A DNA stretch of 64,000 bases from JALZHR01 sp036388475 (GCA_036388475.1 DASVRT010000116.1:68359-132358); one strand, 5' to 3'. Shown: positions 49,872 through 59,247, numbered from the stretch's first letter. Made by a program: numbers and translations. Notes: a model not told the origin generated them from the sequence alone.

Positions 49872-51475
49872 TCGGGTTGCAGAGTGTTTCCGACGCTCGA
49901 AGCGACCGGCTCGAACGTCACGCGCGAATTTTTAAAATCGAATGTCAGACGATAATTTTTCAGAAAATTACCGCCGAGAATTCCCGCCTGCTCGAAGCCG
50001 GAAGTCTCGTTGATAATGTCCAAATCCAGCGCGATGGCTCTGATTTTTTCGCGACTGTGCTTGCCGAACGTGATGCGCGGCAGCAGAAACGAAGAAACGC
50101 CTTCGGTAACGCCCGCCGCGCCGACGACGCGCATCTTCTCGTCCGAGATATATTTATTAACCTCGGTCAAAGCCGCCAGCTCGTCGGAGATAACCGAAAC
50201 GCTCGCGCCCGTATCGACGATAAAATTCAGCGGCGCTTCGATGCCTTCGAGCCGCACCTCGCCGCTCAGATAGCCGCTCGACGTGAGCCTGAGCGGAAGC
50301 GACGGCAGATTGATGTTTTCCGTCGTTTCGACCCCGCTGCGCCGGACGAGCGAAAATGTCAGCGCGCCGTAGTCGAGCGTCGTCAAAAATTTCGAGATAA
50401 GACCGAGCCCGATGTAGCCGTCGATTTTTTCGTCGTTTTCGTGAAATTTTCTGATATAAACCGGCACGTTTTGAATTTTCACTTCGCCGATGTTGATTTG
50501 GCGCAGAAAGCCGTAAACGATTTGAAATTTCCCGTCGCCGCCGATGGCGCGCGCCAGCCCGCCTTTGGTAATCGGTTTAATGTCGAGGCGGCGCGAGACT
50601 TCTTCGCTGATGACGGAAATTCCCGAACCCGTATCCAGCACAAACCGCAGCGGCTCCTTGTGTTTTCCGATTTTCACCTCGATGACCGGGCGGTCGCGAA
50701 ACAATTTGACCGGAATGGTGGTTTTTTCTTCTCCGGCGGCGACATACAATGTCTGTTTGCTGCCGAGAAAGCGCAGAAAAGTAATCAAGCCTTTAATGCG
50801 ATTGCGCCGTTCCTCGTCGGTGTCCGGCGCAATCTGTAAAAAACGGTCGTAGGCGTCGGCGGATTCCTTGTATTTTTCGGCGCGCGCCGAAACCTGCGCG
50901 ACGGCGAAAATGTAATCGGGTTCCTGCGGGTCACGATACGCGGCGGCTTTTAAATACTCCAGACCGCTCTCAATCCGGTTTTCGTAATAATCGAGCAGTC
51001 CGAGTCCAGCCCAGGCGAGCGCCTCGCCTCTGTCCAGCTTCAGCGCATTAACAAAACAAACGGAGGCTTGCTTGAAATTTCCGGCGTTCAGCAAAGTCGC
51101 GCCCAAAACCGCAAAAGCATATGCGTTCTGCGGCTCGTCTTTCGCCACTTCGAGCGAATAATCGTAAGCTTCGAGCAGGCGCTTTCGCTTCATCAAAACG
51201 TAGGCGAGCTTGATTTTGGCTTTGGAATCCTTCGGATTTTGCCCGACAATGCGGCGCAGAATTTTTTCGGCGTCGATTAAATTTCCCTTGCGCGTGAGCT
51301 TCTCCGCCTGCCGGACGGCTTGCCGCGAATTTTCCGGCTCCGTCTGCTGGACGTCGCCCGCCGCAGACCAAACCGGCGCGCAGAAAAACATTAAAACCAA
51401 TCCGGCGCAAACGATTTTCGTCCGGCAGAACGGTAGTAACGGAAAATCAAACTTTCGCAGAATTTCAAATCTCAT
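49868..51475 (-). CDS. Exported TPR protein with two retropepsin-like aspartyl protease domains
   Basis: The 535-residue protein starts at an ATG behind AAGGAG and has a signal peptide (IVCAGLVLMFFCAPVWSAAG). Residues 45-230 contain TPR-like repeats. Two aspartyl-protease folds follow, each with the catalytic motif (FVLDTGSGISVIS and FIVDTGASVSVIS) and a Gly-rich flap (GYIGLGLISKF, AGILGGNFLKNY). Clan AA proteases of this type need two lobes, here within one chain. Substrates are unknown; the place is the periplasm. It is translationally coupled to the downstream PIN toxin. Confidence 0.85.
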   Translation of the reverse strand: MRFEILRKFDFPLLPFCRTKIVCAGLVLMFFCAPVWSAAGDVQQTEPENSRQAVRQAEKLTRKGNLIDAEKILRRIVGQNPKDSKAKIKLAYVLMKRKRLLEAYDYSLEVAKDEPQNAYAFAVLGATLLNAGNFKQASVCFVNALKLDRGEALAWAGLGLLDYYENRIESGLEYLKAAAYRDPQEPDYIFAVAQVSARAEKYKESADAYDRFLQIAPDTDEERRNRIKGLITFLRFLGSKQTLYVAAGEEKTTIPVKLFRDRPVIEVKIGKHKEPLRFVLDTGSGISVISEEVSRRLDIKPITKGGLARAIGGDGKFQIVYGFLRQINIGEVKIQNVPVYIRKFHENDEKIDGYIGLGLISKFLTTLDYGALTFSLVRRSGVETTENINLPSLPLRLTSSGYLSGEVRLEGIEAPLNFIVDTGASVSVISDELAALTEVNKYISDEKMRVVGAAGVTEGVSSFLLPRITFGKHSREKIRAIALDLDIINETSGFEQAGILGGNFLKNYRLTFDFKNSRVTFEPVASSVGNTLQPE

Positions 51476-51505
51476 CACGAAAACTCCTTTTCCCCGGATT
51501 AAATT

Positions 51506-52168
51506 TTACTTGAGGATTTCGCCTGTTTTCAGCGACCACAAAACCAAATCCATCTCATCGAAATCGATTTCCAACCGGCGGGCAAACGTTTTTAACTGTT
51601 GTTCAACCGTTAGATACTTTGCACGCGTATTTGGTGGCTTCGGGTCGTCAATAATTTTTAGCTCCGCGAGACTGCGCAAAATGTGCTTGTCCAGAATGGC
51701 GTAGCCTTTCAGCCCGATGTTGCGCAAAAAGTGGCTCGCTTCCTTGTAGCCCAAGCCTTTGATGCGTTTTTCTTTGACCAGCCAGTCGCGGCGCGCCAAA
51801 TCGTCCGTAAAGCTTTCCAGCTTATGACGCAGCTTTAAACCGCAATGCTCGCGCAGAAAATCGCGCGAGGCGACGATATAGCCCGCGCGCGCAAACGGGT
51901 AGCGATGAACGCCCGAAAGCGCGCCGGAAAGCTCTTCGTAACCGCCGTCCTGCAAAAACGGGCGCACCGCTTCGATTGAGCGCAGCCCCATTCGCGCCGA
52001 ACAGCCGCCGGTAAAAAAACAGAAAACCATCTCTTCCCACAGGCGCGCGTCCGTGCCGGATTGCCAGACGGCTTCAAACTCAGCCAGACGTTGGCGGATT
52101 TCTTCGCGACGGGCGGCGTGAGTCTGCTTGATTTTTTCAACGGTGACGGGTTCTTTTTCTTTTTTCAC
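51506..52168 (-). CDS. N-glycosylase/DNA lyase, Ogg2 type
   Basis: The 220-residue protein belongs to the HhH-GPD DNA glycosylases that remove 8-oxoguanine. The helix-hairpin-helix and active site are seen in KGLGYKEASHFLRNIGLKGY (catalytic Lys in GYKEAS) followed by AILDKHILRSL with the catalytic Asp. The N-terminal half, LWEEMVFCFFTGGCSARM and later GVHRYPFARAGYIV, fits the archaeal-type Ogg2 family, which is also present in some bacteria. It acts in the cytoplasm on oxidised DNA. The gene lies 30 bp before the retropepsin-like gene with the same orientation. Confidence 0.8.
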   Translation of the reverse strand: MKKEKEPVTVEKIKQTHAARREEIRQRLAEFEAVWQSGTDARLWEEMVFCFFTGGCSARMGLRSIEAVRPFLQDGGYEELSGALSGVHRYPFARAGYIVASRDFLREHCGLKLRHKLESFTDDLARRDWLVKEKRIKGLGYKEASHFLRNIGLKGYAILDKHILRSLAELKIIDDPKPPNTRAKYLTVEQQLKTFARRLEIDFDEMDLVLWSLKTGEILK

Positions 52169-52296
52169 AAGGAATCTTTTCGTAGTTTAGGAGTGCAATT
52201 GCGCCTTGTCAATAAAATTCGGAAATTGTTCAAAAAGGAAAAGAACGCCCGAAAATCCGAAGCGCTCTTTATACGGTTTCAAATTGATTTGAAAAT

Positions 52297-54453
52297 CTAC
52301 GGCGCGACTTTCAGATAAACGTCCCACGCCCAGCGACCGATTTGCTCGCCCTGCGCGTCTCTGACTTTCGCGCGATAGCGAAACCAGTTGCCGTTCCCGT
52401 CCTGTTTCTTTGATTCATTGTAATCCAGCTCGATGGTTCGGAGTCCCGATTCATCGAGTGTTTTCAGCTCGTTCGGTTCCGAGACGCCGTTGTGATTGGC
52501 ATCGCGCCACAATTTTAAACCGGAAAATACTGCATCGCGTGAATCAATCTGCCGGTCGCCGTTGCCGCCGTTTATTGTTTTGTCATAAACGGCGAGCGCG
52601 CGAAATCCGTTTTTCGATTCGCCTGCCGCCAAATAAGGCTGCGGCGCGGAGCTGCCGAACAGCTCTCTGCCATTGTCTATTTTACCGTTGCTGTTTCTAT
52701 CGAGCGCCAGCCACGCGTCGTCGGAATTAATGGAAGTCCAGGCTACCTGTTTCGGCGCGCCGGTGTTTAAAATATCGAACAAAACGCCGTTTGGCGCGTC
52801 GGTTAAATTAAAGCCGTTGCCGAGAACATCAACAACAATCGGAGAAATGCAGGTGCAGGTATTTGCGTCCCAAACGCCGCCGTTGATGCTGCATTCCGCC
52901 GCTTCCGTGTTGCTGCAACAGCCCGTTTCTTCCAGATTATTCGTCAAACAAATCACCGAATCTACTACCCCGGAAAGCTCACATTGGTTACAGCCGCCGC
53001 TTCTTTGATGAAGGCTGACCGTTCCTGCACTTCCCGGCGCTGTTCCATTCGTGCCCCACTCGCCGGGGTCGCCGAAGCCCAGACTAGGAAATCCTGTGTT
53101 TGTAACGCCGTCCGCAGACGACGAAGCGGGACAATTATAATTGGTCGCGCCGAATCCTTTTCCGCCGCCGCTTCCCGAAATTCCCGGATTTCCGCCTCTA
53201 CCTCGCGCCCCGCGTGAGCCGGGATTTCTGCCGTCTACGCGTGTGATAATCCTTTGCGGGCTGAAGTCGCTCGGATAGGTCACAATTATGTTGCCGCCGT
53301 CGCCGCCGTCGCCGCCCGTGCCGCCCGTGCCGCCCGTGCCGCCTTTGCCTCCTGCGCCGCCTCTGCCGCCGTTGCCGCCGCTGCCCGATTCGCCCATATT
53401 GCAGGGACAATCCTTACCATCGCCGCCTTTGCCGCCGTTCTGCCCGTTACCGCCCGTGCCGCCCGTGCCGCCCGTGCCGCCCGTGCCGCCCGTGCCGCCT
53501 TTTGATTCAAAGACATATCCTGAGTCGGGATTTTGAGAGGGAATATCATACATAATCGTCCCGCCCGTGCCGCCTTTGCTTCCCTTTCCGCCGTCGCCGC
53601 CTCCACCGCCGGTAATGCCATTGTCTCCGTCCGCGCCGTGAGTTCCACTTGCTAGCTGCGGATAGTTGGCGCTGCATCTTCCGTTAGGTCCGTTAGGAGC
53701 GGTCGGAATATCCGGCGGCGCGCCCGTCAGTCCTGTATCGCCATCTCTGCCCTGCCCGCCTTCGCCTCCGTTTCTTTCCTCGTAATAATCTGATATTGAG
53801 TTTGTCCCGGAAGGCTTTTTCTTCTTTTGATTCGCCAGCCATTCTTCAGAACCTTGTCCATTTACGGAAATGTAAACGCCGACGCTCATCGGAGCAAATT
53901 TTAAATTGAATTTTTCGTTAGTTCTCGAATTGACGGCAGGAATCTTTCCTGTAAAGTTCTGCTCTTTCAAGGCTTGCTCGAAAGTTGTTCCCAAGTGTTC
54001 ATCGGCTTCTATCGGAAAGATGTAAACATTTTTTCCGATTCCCTCGATTGTTGCCAATTTCCCTTCAAAGACGAGCGTTTTTGCCAGAATAACCAAATCG
54101 CCGGTGAGTTGAACTTTTTCGGGCAAAATCAATGTGTCGGCAATAAGAACTCCCTTGACATTGCCGCCCGCGCGCAGAGTCGTCTGCATTTCGTTCATCT
54201 GCGCCAGCGACGGCGCTATTTTTTCTCTCCAGTTCGGAGAAAGCAAAATTTCCGGGTTGAACGGAACGCCTTTCGCCAGCAAAAGATTTTTTGCCGGCTC
54301 GAAATTTTTTCGTAATTCTTCTAAATCCTGTTTTGCTTTGTTTTTTTTGTCGTTGGAAGAAATCAGCGATATCGGAGTGAAATTGTTGCTGTTAAGAAGC
54401 GAGAATGGAAAAAACGAGAACGCCAGCACGACGGAAAAAAAATAATTTTTCAT
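52297..54453 (-). CDS. Exported Gly-rich (GGT-repeat) protein with calcium-loop C-terminal domain
   Basis: The 718-residue protein begins at an ATG behind AAGGAAAG with a signal peptide (FFSVVLAFSFFPFSLLNS). Residues 60-230 are beta-rich (GVLIADTLILPEKVQLTGDL). Residues about 230-420 are a collagen- or PE-PGRS-like stretch of GGTGG/GGDGG triplets with GAP and GSG variants. Residues 500-600 have several Cys pairs, and the final 170 carry EF-hand-like loops (DRNSNGKIDNGREL, DANHNGVSEPNEL). It is probably a secreted surface-layer or matrix protein stabilised by calcium. The DNA of the Gly part is highly repetitive, so a collapsed assembly there is possible. It has its own promoter and a structured leader. 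Confidence 0.8.
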   Translation of the reverse strand: MKNYFFSVVLAFSFFPFSLLNSNNFTPISLISSNDKKNKAKQDLEELRKNFEPAKNLLLAKGVPFNPEILLSPNWREKIAPSLAQMNEMQTTLRAGGNVKGVLIADTLILPEKVQLTGDLVILAKTLVFEGKLATIEGIGKNVYIFPIEADEHLGTTFEQALKEQNFTGKIPAVNSRTNEKFNLKFAPMSVGVYISVNGQGSEEWLANQKKKKPSGTNSISDYYEERNGGEGGQGRDGDTGLTGAPPDIPTAPNGPNGRCSANYPQLASGTHGADGDNGITGGGGGDGGKGSKGGTGGTIMYDIPSQNPDSGYVFESKGGTGGTGGTGGTGGTGGNGQNGGKGGDGKDCPCNMGESGSGGNGGRGGAGGKGGTGGTGGTGGDGGDGGNIIVTYPSDFSPQRIITRVDGRNPGSRGARGRGGNPGISGSGGGKGFGATNYNCPASSSADGVTNTGFPSLGFGDPGEWGTNGTAPGSAGTVSLHQRSGGCNQCELSGVVDSVICLTNNLEETGCCSNTEAAECSINGGVWDANTCTCISPIVVDVLGNGFNLTDAPNGVLFDILNTGAPKQVAWTSINSDDAWLALDRNSNGKIDNGRELFGSSAPQPYLAAGESKNGFRALAVYDKTINGGNGDRQIDSRDAVFSGLKLWRDANHNGVSEPNELKTLDESGLRTIELDYNESKKQDGNGNWFRYRAKVRDAQGEQIGRWAWDVYLKVAP

Positions 54454-54864
54454 ATTACTTTCCTTTTGCTTATATAAAGCAAGAAATAGTGGACGGGAAA
54501 GCTGTTCAGAAAAGCTAAACAACAGTGAAAATTTCGCGCGTCAAGCCGTAAATCGCAGATTACTCTGCGTCAAACTAAATGTATCTATCAGCCTGCGCCG
54601 CTAAAAATCTGACTGTCGCCATTCCGTTTTGCCGGTTTTATGCTTTAAGAAGCGCTCGGCGGCTAATACATAAAACCGATTAATTACAAAACGGAAAAAC
54701 GACGACTATCAAATTCGCCGCTTAAAAACCACGCCGTCCGTCTCCTGGCTCACACCGCCTGGTTTCCCTGAAAATATTCGCTGTCTTTACTCCGGACAGC
54801 GATTAATTTCGCGCAGACAAATTCAATTGTTGTCGGTTGCTTTGTTCTAACCTTTAAAAGGTGG
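54454..54864 (-). other. Strongly structured 5' leader of the Gly-rich protein gene
   Basis: About 410 nt lie between the predicted start and ATG. A long hairpin is formed by two perfect 10-bp stems in series: 54622-54631 with 54687-54696, and 54633-54642 with 54669-54678. Further stems are CGCTGTC/GACAGCG (54779-54801) and CGCAGA/TCTGCG with a GUAA tetraloop in the RNA (54554-54569). A block at 54730-54772 contains, in the RNA sense, GGGAAACCAGGCGG and GAGCCAGGAGACGGAC, which resemble pieces of cobalamin riboswitches, but the conserved core is not in the canonical order. A regulatory RNA is likely; its class is unknown. Confidence 0.55.
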
Positions 54865-54870
54865 TTAAAG

Positions 54871-54899
54871 ATTAAATTTCATTTCCAAAATTTTGTCAA
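54871..54899 (-). promoter_or_regulatory. Sigma-70 promoter of the Gly-rich protein gene
   Basis: On the minus strand a perfect TTGACA (54899-54894) is followed by 17 bases and TTTAAT (54876-54871), five of six matches. The start point should be near 54864. As at the giant gene, a near-consensus promoter precedes an unusually long leader. Confidence 0.8.
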
Positions 54900-55164
54900 C
54901 CCCGCCGCGCAAACAGCAGCGGATAAAAATCGCGGGCGGGCAAGCCGCTCGCCGCTCAAACCTACAATAAACCTGTTTAAACACCGCGTCAATAAATTTT
55001 CGCGTTTCCGGCTGAAAAACCTTTCCTTTTCGTCGTTTTTAATATATAAGTAAACAGAATCGCAGGCATAAGCGATTCTGAAAAGTTTTGCATCCGATTC
55101 GGGCAAATTGACATCAAATCGAGCGTTCTGCCAAAAAGCCGGGAAAGGTTTCGGACTTTTTTGC

Positions 55165-55195
55165 TTGATAAGGAATATAGGTGCTGTGGTATAAT
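55165..55195 (+). promoter_or_regulatory. Candidate sigma-70 promoter of dacB
   Basis: A perfect TATAAT at 55190-55195 lies 72 bp before the ATG of the dacB-like gene; TTGATA at 55165-55170 is a possible -35 element with a long 19-bp spacer. Between here and the divergent promoter at 54.9 kb no gene is seen. Confidence 0.5.
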
Positions 55196-55266
55196 CCAAA
55201 CCAGCCTTCCTTTTCGCGTAAGGGAAAGCCTGCCACGACACAAAAAAAACACGGAGAAAAATATAG

Positions 55267-56643
55267 ATGTTCGGTTCCTTAAAGACTAAAGCCTTTTGGT
55301 TGTTTATCGCTATGATTGCGCTCGTCGGCTCGACGGCATTGACCGCTTCGGCGCAAACCACGACGCAACCTTATCTGCAACCGATTATCGTGCAGCCGAC
55401 TTCGACGCCATTGGTGAAAAAAACCGGAAGCTCGACGCCCGTCACGACGAACCCGGATATCTCGAATCCGCTGGACTCCGACATCAACATTCCGGGCTAT
55501 ACGGGCATTCTGGTCGAAGACGACAAAGGCAAAATCGTTAAGGAAAGCTACTCGGATTACACGTTCAATCCGGCTTCCAACGTGAAAGTCGCCACTTCTT
55601 ACGCAGTGCTGAAAACCTTCGGACCCGATTATCGTTTCCCGACCAACGTTTATTACGACGGCATAATTGATAAAACGACCGCGACGCTTAACGGCAATCT
55701 GTATATTTCGGGACGCGACCCGATGTTTAATCACGAACACGGCGTGGCGATTGCCGACGCGCTGAACCGGCTCGGCGTGCGCAGCGTGACGGGCGATTTG
55801 GTCGTCACCGATAAATTCATTATGGGCTTTACCGAATCGACACAGCGTTCGGGACAATCCCTGCTCGCTTCGCTCGACGCCGGCAAACGAAGCGCCAATG
55901 CGACGCGCGCGTGGCTCGATTTTCTGGTTTCGTCGGGAAAAGGCAATCAAACCGCCTATGTTCCGAGCCTCAGCGTTGCCGGCACGCTCTACGTTGATAT
56001 TATTCCGAACACGGCAAAGCTTCTGTTTTCGCACGAATCCGCGCCGCTGCGCGAAATCGTCAAAGTTACCAACTGCTATTCAAACAACTTTTTAGCCGAA
56101 CGGCTCGGCGATATGCTCGGCGGCGCTTACGCCGTCGCGCGCGTCGTGCAGATGAACGCCAACGTCGCGCCGCAGGAATTTTCGCTGGCGACTTCGAGCG
56201 GTCTCGGCATCAACCGCGTGACGCCGAAAGCGATGATGAAGCTTCTGAAAGCTTTGCGAGTCGAACTGGCGCGCTACAAAATGACGTTTGCCGACATTAT
56301 GCCGATTGCCGGCGTCGACCCCGGAACTTTGCAGAATCGTTTTAAAAACGGATTTTCGCTCGGCAGCGTCGTCGGCAAAACGGGAACTTTGGGCAATACG
56401 GACGGCGGCGTCAGCGCGCTCTGCGGCGAGATGCAGACCCGCAACGGCGGCAAAATGCTGTTCGTGATTTTCAACCAGCGCGGCACGCCCGGACGTTTTC
56501 GTCCTTTTCAGGATTCATATGTCACGATGATTCAAAACGAATTCGGCGGCGCGATGCCGCTCGGCTACACTTCGTCGGCGCTGGCTTTGCGAATGGCGAG
56601 AACGCGCATCACTTACGCGACATCGGGCAGCGCGGTCAATTAA
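55267..56643 (+). CDS. dacB: D-alanyl-D-alanine carboxypeptidase/endopeptidase (PBP4, S13 family)
   Basis: This 458-residue exported penicillin-binding protein trims or opens peptidoglycan cross-links in the periplasm. The signal peptide (WLFIAMIALVGSTALTASAQ) is followed by a Thr/Pro-rich stretch. The three active-site motifs are present: SxxK in NPASNVK (Ser104, Lys107), SxN in YSNNFLAERLGD (Ser272) and KTG in VVGKTGTLG. The gap between SxxK and SxN is as expected for the S13 insertion domain. It starts behind GGAG and ends at a strong terminator before murJ. Confidence 0.88.
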   Translation: MFGSLKTKAFWLFIAMIALVGSTALTASAQTTTQPYLQPIIVQPTSTPLVKKTGSSTPVTTNPDISNPLDSDINIPGYTGILVEDDKGKIVKESYSDYTFNPASNVKVATSYAVLKTFGPDYRFPTNVYYDGIIDKTTATLNGNLYISGRDPMFNHEHGVAIADALNRLGVRSVTGDLVVTDKFIMGFTESTQRSGQSLLASLDAGKRSANATRAWLDFLVSSGKGNQTAYVPSLSVAGTLYVDIIPNTAKLLFSHESAPLREIVKVTNCYSNNFLAERLGDMLGGAYAVARVVQMNANVAPQEFSLATSSGLGINRVTPKAMMKLLKALRVELARYKMTFADIMPIAGVDPGTLQNRFKNGFSLGSVVGKTGTLGNTDGGVSALCGEMQTRNGGKMLFVIFNQRGTPGRFRPFQDSYVTMIQNEFGGAMPLGYTSSALALRMARTRITYATSGSAVN

Positions 56644-56667
56644 GATTTTTTCACAATCAAATTTTTC

Positions 56668-56706
56668 AAAGGAAGCGAATCGAAAAACGCTTCCTTTTGT
56701 TTTTTG
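56668..56706 (+). terminator. Rho-independent terminator after dacB
   Basis: The stem AAAGGAAGCG with CGCTTCCTTT (56668-56677 and 56688-56697) encloses a 10-nt loop and ends in a TGTTTTTT run. It lies 25 bp after the dacB stop codon and 37 bp before the murJ ATG. Confidence 0.85.
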
Positions 56707-56742
56707 CCGAAAAAATAAGATAATGAATTTTTTCCCGAAGCC

Positions 56743-58503
56743 ATGAGCGACATCGAACAGCAGAAAGACCAATCCGAAGAAACTCCCGAACTAACTGCCG
56801 AGCCTTCTACCTCCGAACAACAAATCGAAGCCGAAAAGCCGCGGACCAAACAAACCAGCGTCGCCAGAAGCGCCGGAATCGTTTCGATTGCGGTAATGTT
56901 TTCGCGCGTTCTCGGCTTGGTCCGCGAGATGATTTTCGCGCGCTATTTCGGCGCCGGCTTTCTCTACGACGCGTACCAAGCCGCGTTTACGATTCCCAAC
57001 GTGCTGCGCGATTTGTTTGCCGAAGGCGCATTGAGCGCCGCTTTCGTCAAGGTTTTCACCGATTATCAAATCAAAAAAGGCGAAGCCGAAGCCTGGCGGC
57101 TGGCGAGTCTCGTTTTCAATGCGCTGGCGGTCATTTTAAGCGTCGTCGTCATCATCGGAATTTTTCTGACGCCTTATCTGGTTTCGGTCGTCGCTTCCGG
57201 GTTTTCGCCCGAAAAAGCTCAGCTCACGGTGACGATGACGCAGATAATGTTTCCGTTTATTCTGCTGGTCGCGCTGGCGGCGGTGGCGATGGGCGTTTTG
57301 AATACGAAAGGCGTTTTCGGCGTTCCGGCTTCGGCTTCGACGGTTTTCAACATCGTTTCCATCATCTTCGGATTGGCGTTCGCCTACTGGCTTTCGGGCG
57401 GCGGCTGGCTCTCCGCCAATGATAAAACCAGCGTGCCGGACGCGGCGGCGCAATGGGCGATTATCGGAATGGCAATCGGCACTTTAATCGGCGGCGCGTT
57501 TCAATTCCTGATGCAGGTTCCGTCGCTTCTGAAAGTCGGCTTTCGCTTCTCGCCCGCGCTTAGCTTTACCGACGAAGGCGTGCGGCGTGTGATGCGTTTG
57601 ATGGCTCCGGCAATCCTCGGAACTTCAGCCGTGCAGATAAACGTTTTGGTCAATCTGGCGATAGTTTCCGGCATCGACGGCGGGCGCAGCTGGCTCAGCT
57701 ACGCTTTTCGGCTGATGCAGTTTCCCATCGGCGTTTTCGGCGTCGCTATCGGGACGGCTTCGATTCCGGTTTTATCCAGAATGGCGAGCGAAGGTAAATT
57801 CAAGGATTTTCGCGACACGCTTTCGTCGTCGCTGAATCTCGTTTTTCTGATGACGCTGCCGTCCGCCTGCGGTCTGGTCGTGCTGGGCGAGCCGATTATC
57901 AGGCTGATTTACGAGCGCGGAAAATTCGACGCGGCGGACACGACGATGACCGCCTGGGCTTTGGGCGGATATTCAATCGGCTTGACCGGCTACGCGGCAA
58001 TCAAGGTTCTTTCGCCCGCGTTTTACGCGCTGGACGACGCGAAAACGCCGATGATTATCGCTCTCGGCTCGATTGTCGTCAACGCCTTAGCAAGCTTTCT
58101 TTTCCGCGACTGGCTTTCCGGCGTCGGCGTTTCGCCCGAATATCCGGGCGGCTTGGGTCACGTCGGCGTGGCGCTGGCGACTTCGAGCGTCGCGCTGGTT
58201 AATTTTTTCGCGCTCGCGCTGATGATGCGCAAACGCATTTCCCGCTTAAACGGCAGAGAGATTTTTTCCGCTTTCGCGCGCATTGCAATGGCTTCGGTCA
58301 TTATGTCGGCGGTCTGTTATTTCAGCTATTATTTTCTGCACCGGCAATTCGGCGGCGACGGCTTTATTTTTAAAGCTATCGAATGTTTCGTCCCGATTGC
58401 GCTCGGCGCGGGCGTGTTTTTTGCGGCGGCAAAGATTTTGAAGGTCAGCGAAATCGACAGGCTTTATAATGCTTTCGCCCGCAAATTAAAGCGCGCGTCA
58501 TAA
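56743..58503 (+). CDS. murJ: Lipid II flippase MurJ
   Basis: The 586-residue polytopic inner-membrane protein transports lipid II to the periplasmic side for peptidoglycan synthesis. A charged N-terminal tail of about 40 residues precedes the MurJ/MviN pattern: VMFSRVLGLVREMIFARYFG, AYQAAFTIPNVLRDLFAEGA, LSAAFVKVFTDY and, later, FPIGVFGVAIGTASIPVLSRMA. About 14 membrane spans are visible. The length is slightly above the usual 510-530 because of the tail and the loop near 225-245. It is downstream of the dacB terminator and should have its own promoter in the 100-bp gap, not clearly seen. Confidence 0.92.
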   Translation: MSDIEQQKDQSEETPELTAEPSTSEQQIEAEKPRTKQTSVARSAGIVSIAVMFSRVLGLVREMIFARYFGAGFLYDAYQAAFTIPNVLRDLFAEGALSAAFVKVFTDYQIKKGEAEAWRLASLVFNALAVILSVVVIIGIFLTPYLVSVVASGFSPEKAQLTVTMTQIMFPFILLVALAAVAMGVLNTKGVFGVPASASTVFNIVSIIFGLAFAYWLSGGGWLSANDKTSVPDAAAQWAIIGMAIGTLIGGAFQFLMQVPSLLKVGFRFSPALSFTDEGVRRVMRLMAPAILGTSAVQINVLVNLAIVSGIDGGRSWLSYAFRLMQFPIGVFGVAIGTASIPVLSRMASEGKFKDFRDTLSSSLNLVFLMTLPSACGLVVLGEPIIRLIYERGKFDAADTTMTAWALGGYSIGLTGYAAIKVLSPAFYALDDAKTPMIIALGSIVVNALASFLFRDWLSGVGVSPEYPGGLGHVGVALATSSVALVNFFALALMMRKRISRLNGREIFSAFARIAMASVIMSAVCYFSYYFLHRQFGGDGFIFKAIECFVPIALGAGVFFAAAKILKVSEIDRLYNAFARKLKRAS

Positions 58504-59247
58504 ATCTTAAAAGATGATTTCGAGATTCGACGCGATTCAAATCGACAAAACGAACGGTCTGACGGCGCGGCGTTTCGGAAACGGTAAGACGCGGCGCACG
58601 CTCATCGAGCCGATGCTTCGATTTCGATACGGAATAACAATTTCAATCATAAATTCATCGTTTCCCTAATATTTCTCAGACTCGAAAAAGTTTTTTTCAT
58701 ATACACCCAAGACTTTTTCATATACACCCAAGACTTTTTTATATACACCCAAGACTTTTTTATATACATCCAGAGTTATTTCATATACATCCAGAGCTAT
58801 TTCATATACAGCGAAGGTTATTTCATATACACCGAAAGTTATTTCATATACAGCGAAGATTTTTTCGTATACAACAAAGGTTTTTTTATATACACCGAGA
58901 ACTTTTTTTTATGTTCTCAACACTTTGGAACGCTTTCTAAAGTCCTCGGCGAGCGTTCTAAATGTTTTATCACGTGTTCCGAAGATTTTGGAAGATACGT
59001 TTAAACAAATTCGGACTGCTGCGAATATATTTTTAAACCTGCTTTCTTTATTGATTCTAACTGCTAAAGATGTATTGTGCCGCCGCGGGATTTATTTTCT
59101 CTTTTCATAAAAATGTCCGCATTCGTTTACCGGCGCAATTTATTCGGAAACGAAAAAACGGGCAGGTTTCTTTTCCTTCAAACGTTCGCAAAACTCGCGC
59201 GCGGCGGATTTTTATAATCCGCCCTTTTCTATTTTGCGGCGGGCATT
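58504..59247. other. Gene-poor gap between murJ and ligA ends
   Basis: Of about 740 bp, 58698-58907 is a 21-bp array. Before it a 51-codon ORF (58514-58669, MISRFDAIQI start, Arg-rich centre RRFGNGKTRRTL) has no recognisable family and no good ribosome site; it could be a gene remnant or chance. After the array, 58925-59247 is AT-rich to mixed sequence with short open stretches only. I see no RNA gene here. Confidence 0.4.
58698..58907. repeat. 21-bp tandem array 3 (10 units)
   Basis: Ten units start at 58698, 58719, 58740, 58761, 58782, 58803, 58824, 58845, 58866 and 58887, a perfect 21-bp register. The core is CATATACA or TATATACA, followed by a variable CCAAGA or GCGAAG segment and a T-run. 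The first three units are nearly identical and later ones drift. The array separates the convergent ends of murJ and ligA. It is open in one plus frame (heptads of the FHIHPRL type), without a start codon or ribosome site. Confidence 0.93.

Noticed and set aside
49877..50839. 320-codon plus-strand open frame opposite the retropepsin-like gene
   Set aside because: It is an antisense shadow; the opposite strand has two DTG motifs, TPR repeats and a signal peptide.
48383..52168. Defence island around the PIN toxin, protease and DNA glycosylase
   Set aside because: Apart from the PIN gene and an uncertain small partner, the neighbours are housekeeping or envelope types, with no known defence module.
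53288..53536. Pro-rich plus-strand frame opposite the Gly-rich region
   Set aside because: A Pro-rich frame is the automatic complement of GGT/GGC-rich coding DNA.
54879..55361. 160-codon minus-strand open frame across the dacB promoter
   Set aside because: It overlaps the dacB start and the divergent promoter region, shows no motifs and no plausible signal, and is best explained as chance.
58698..58907. CRISPR array
   Set aside because: Units are contiguous 21-bp repeats without unique spacers, there are no cas genes, and unit divergence is gradual.
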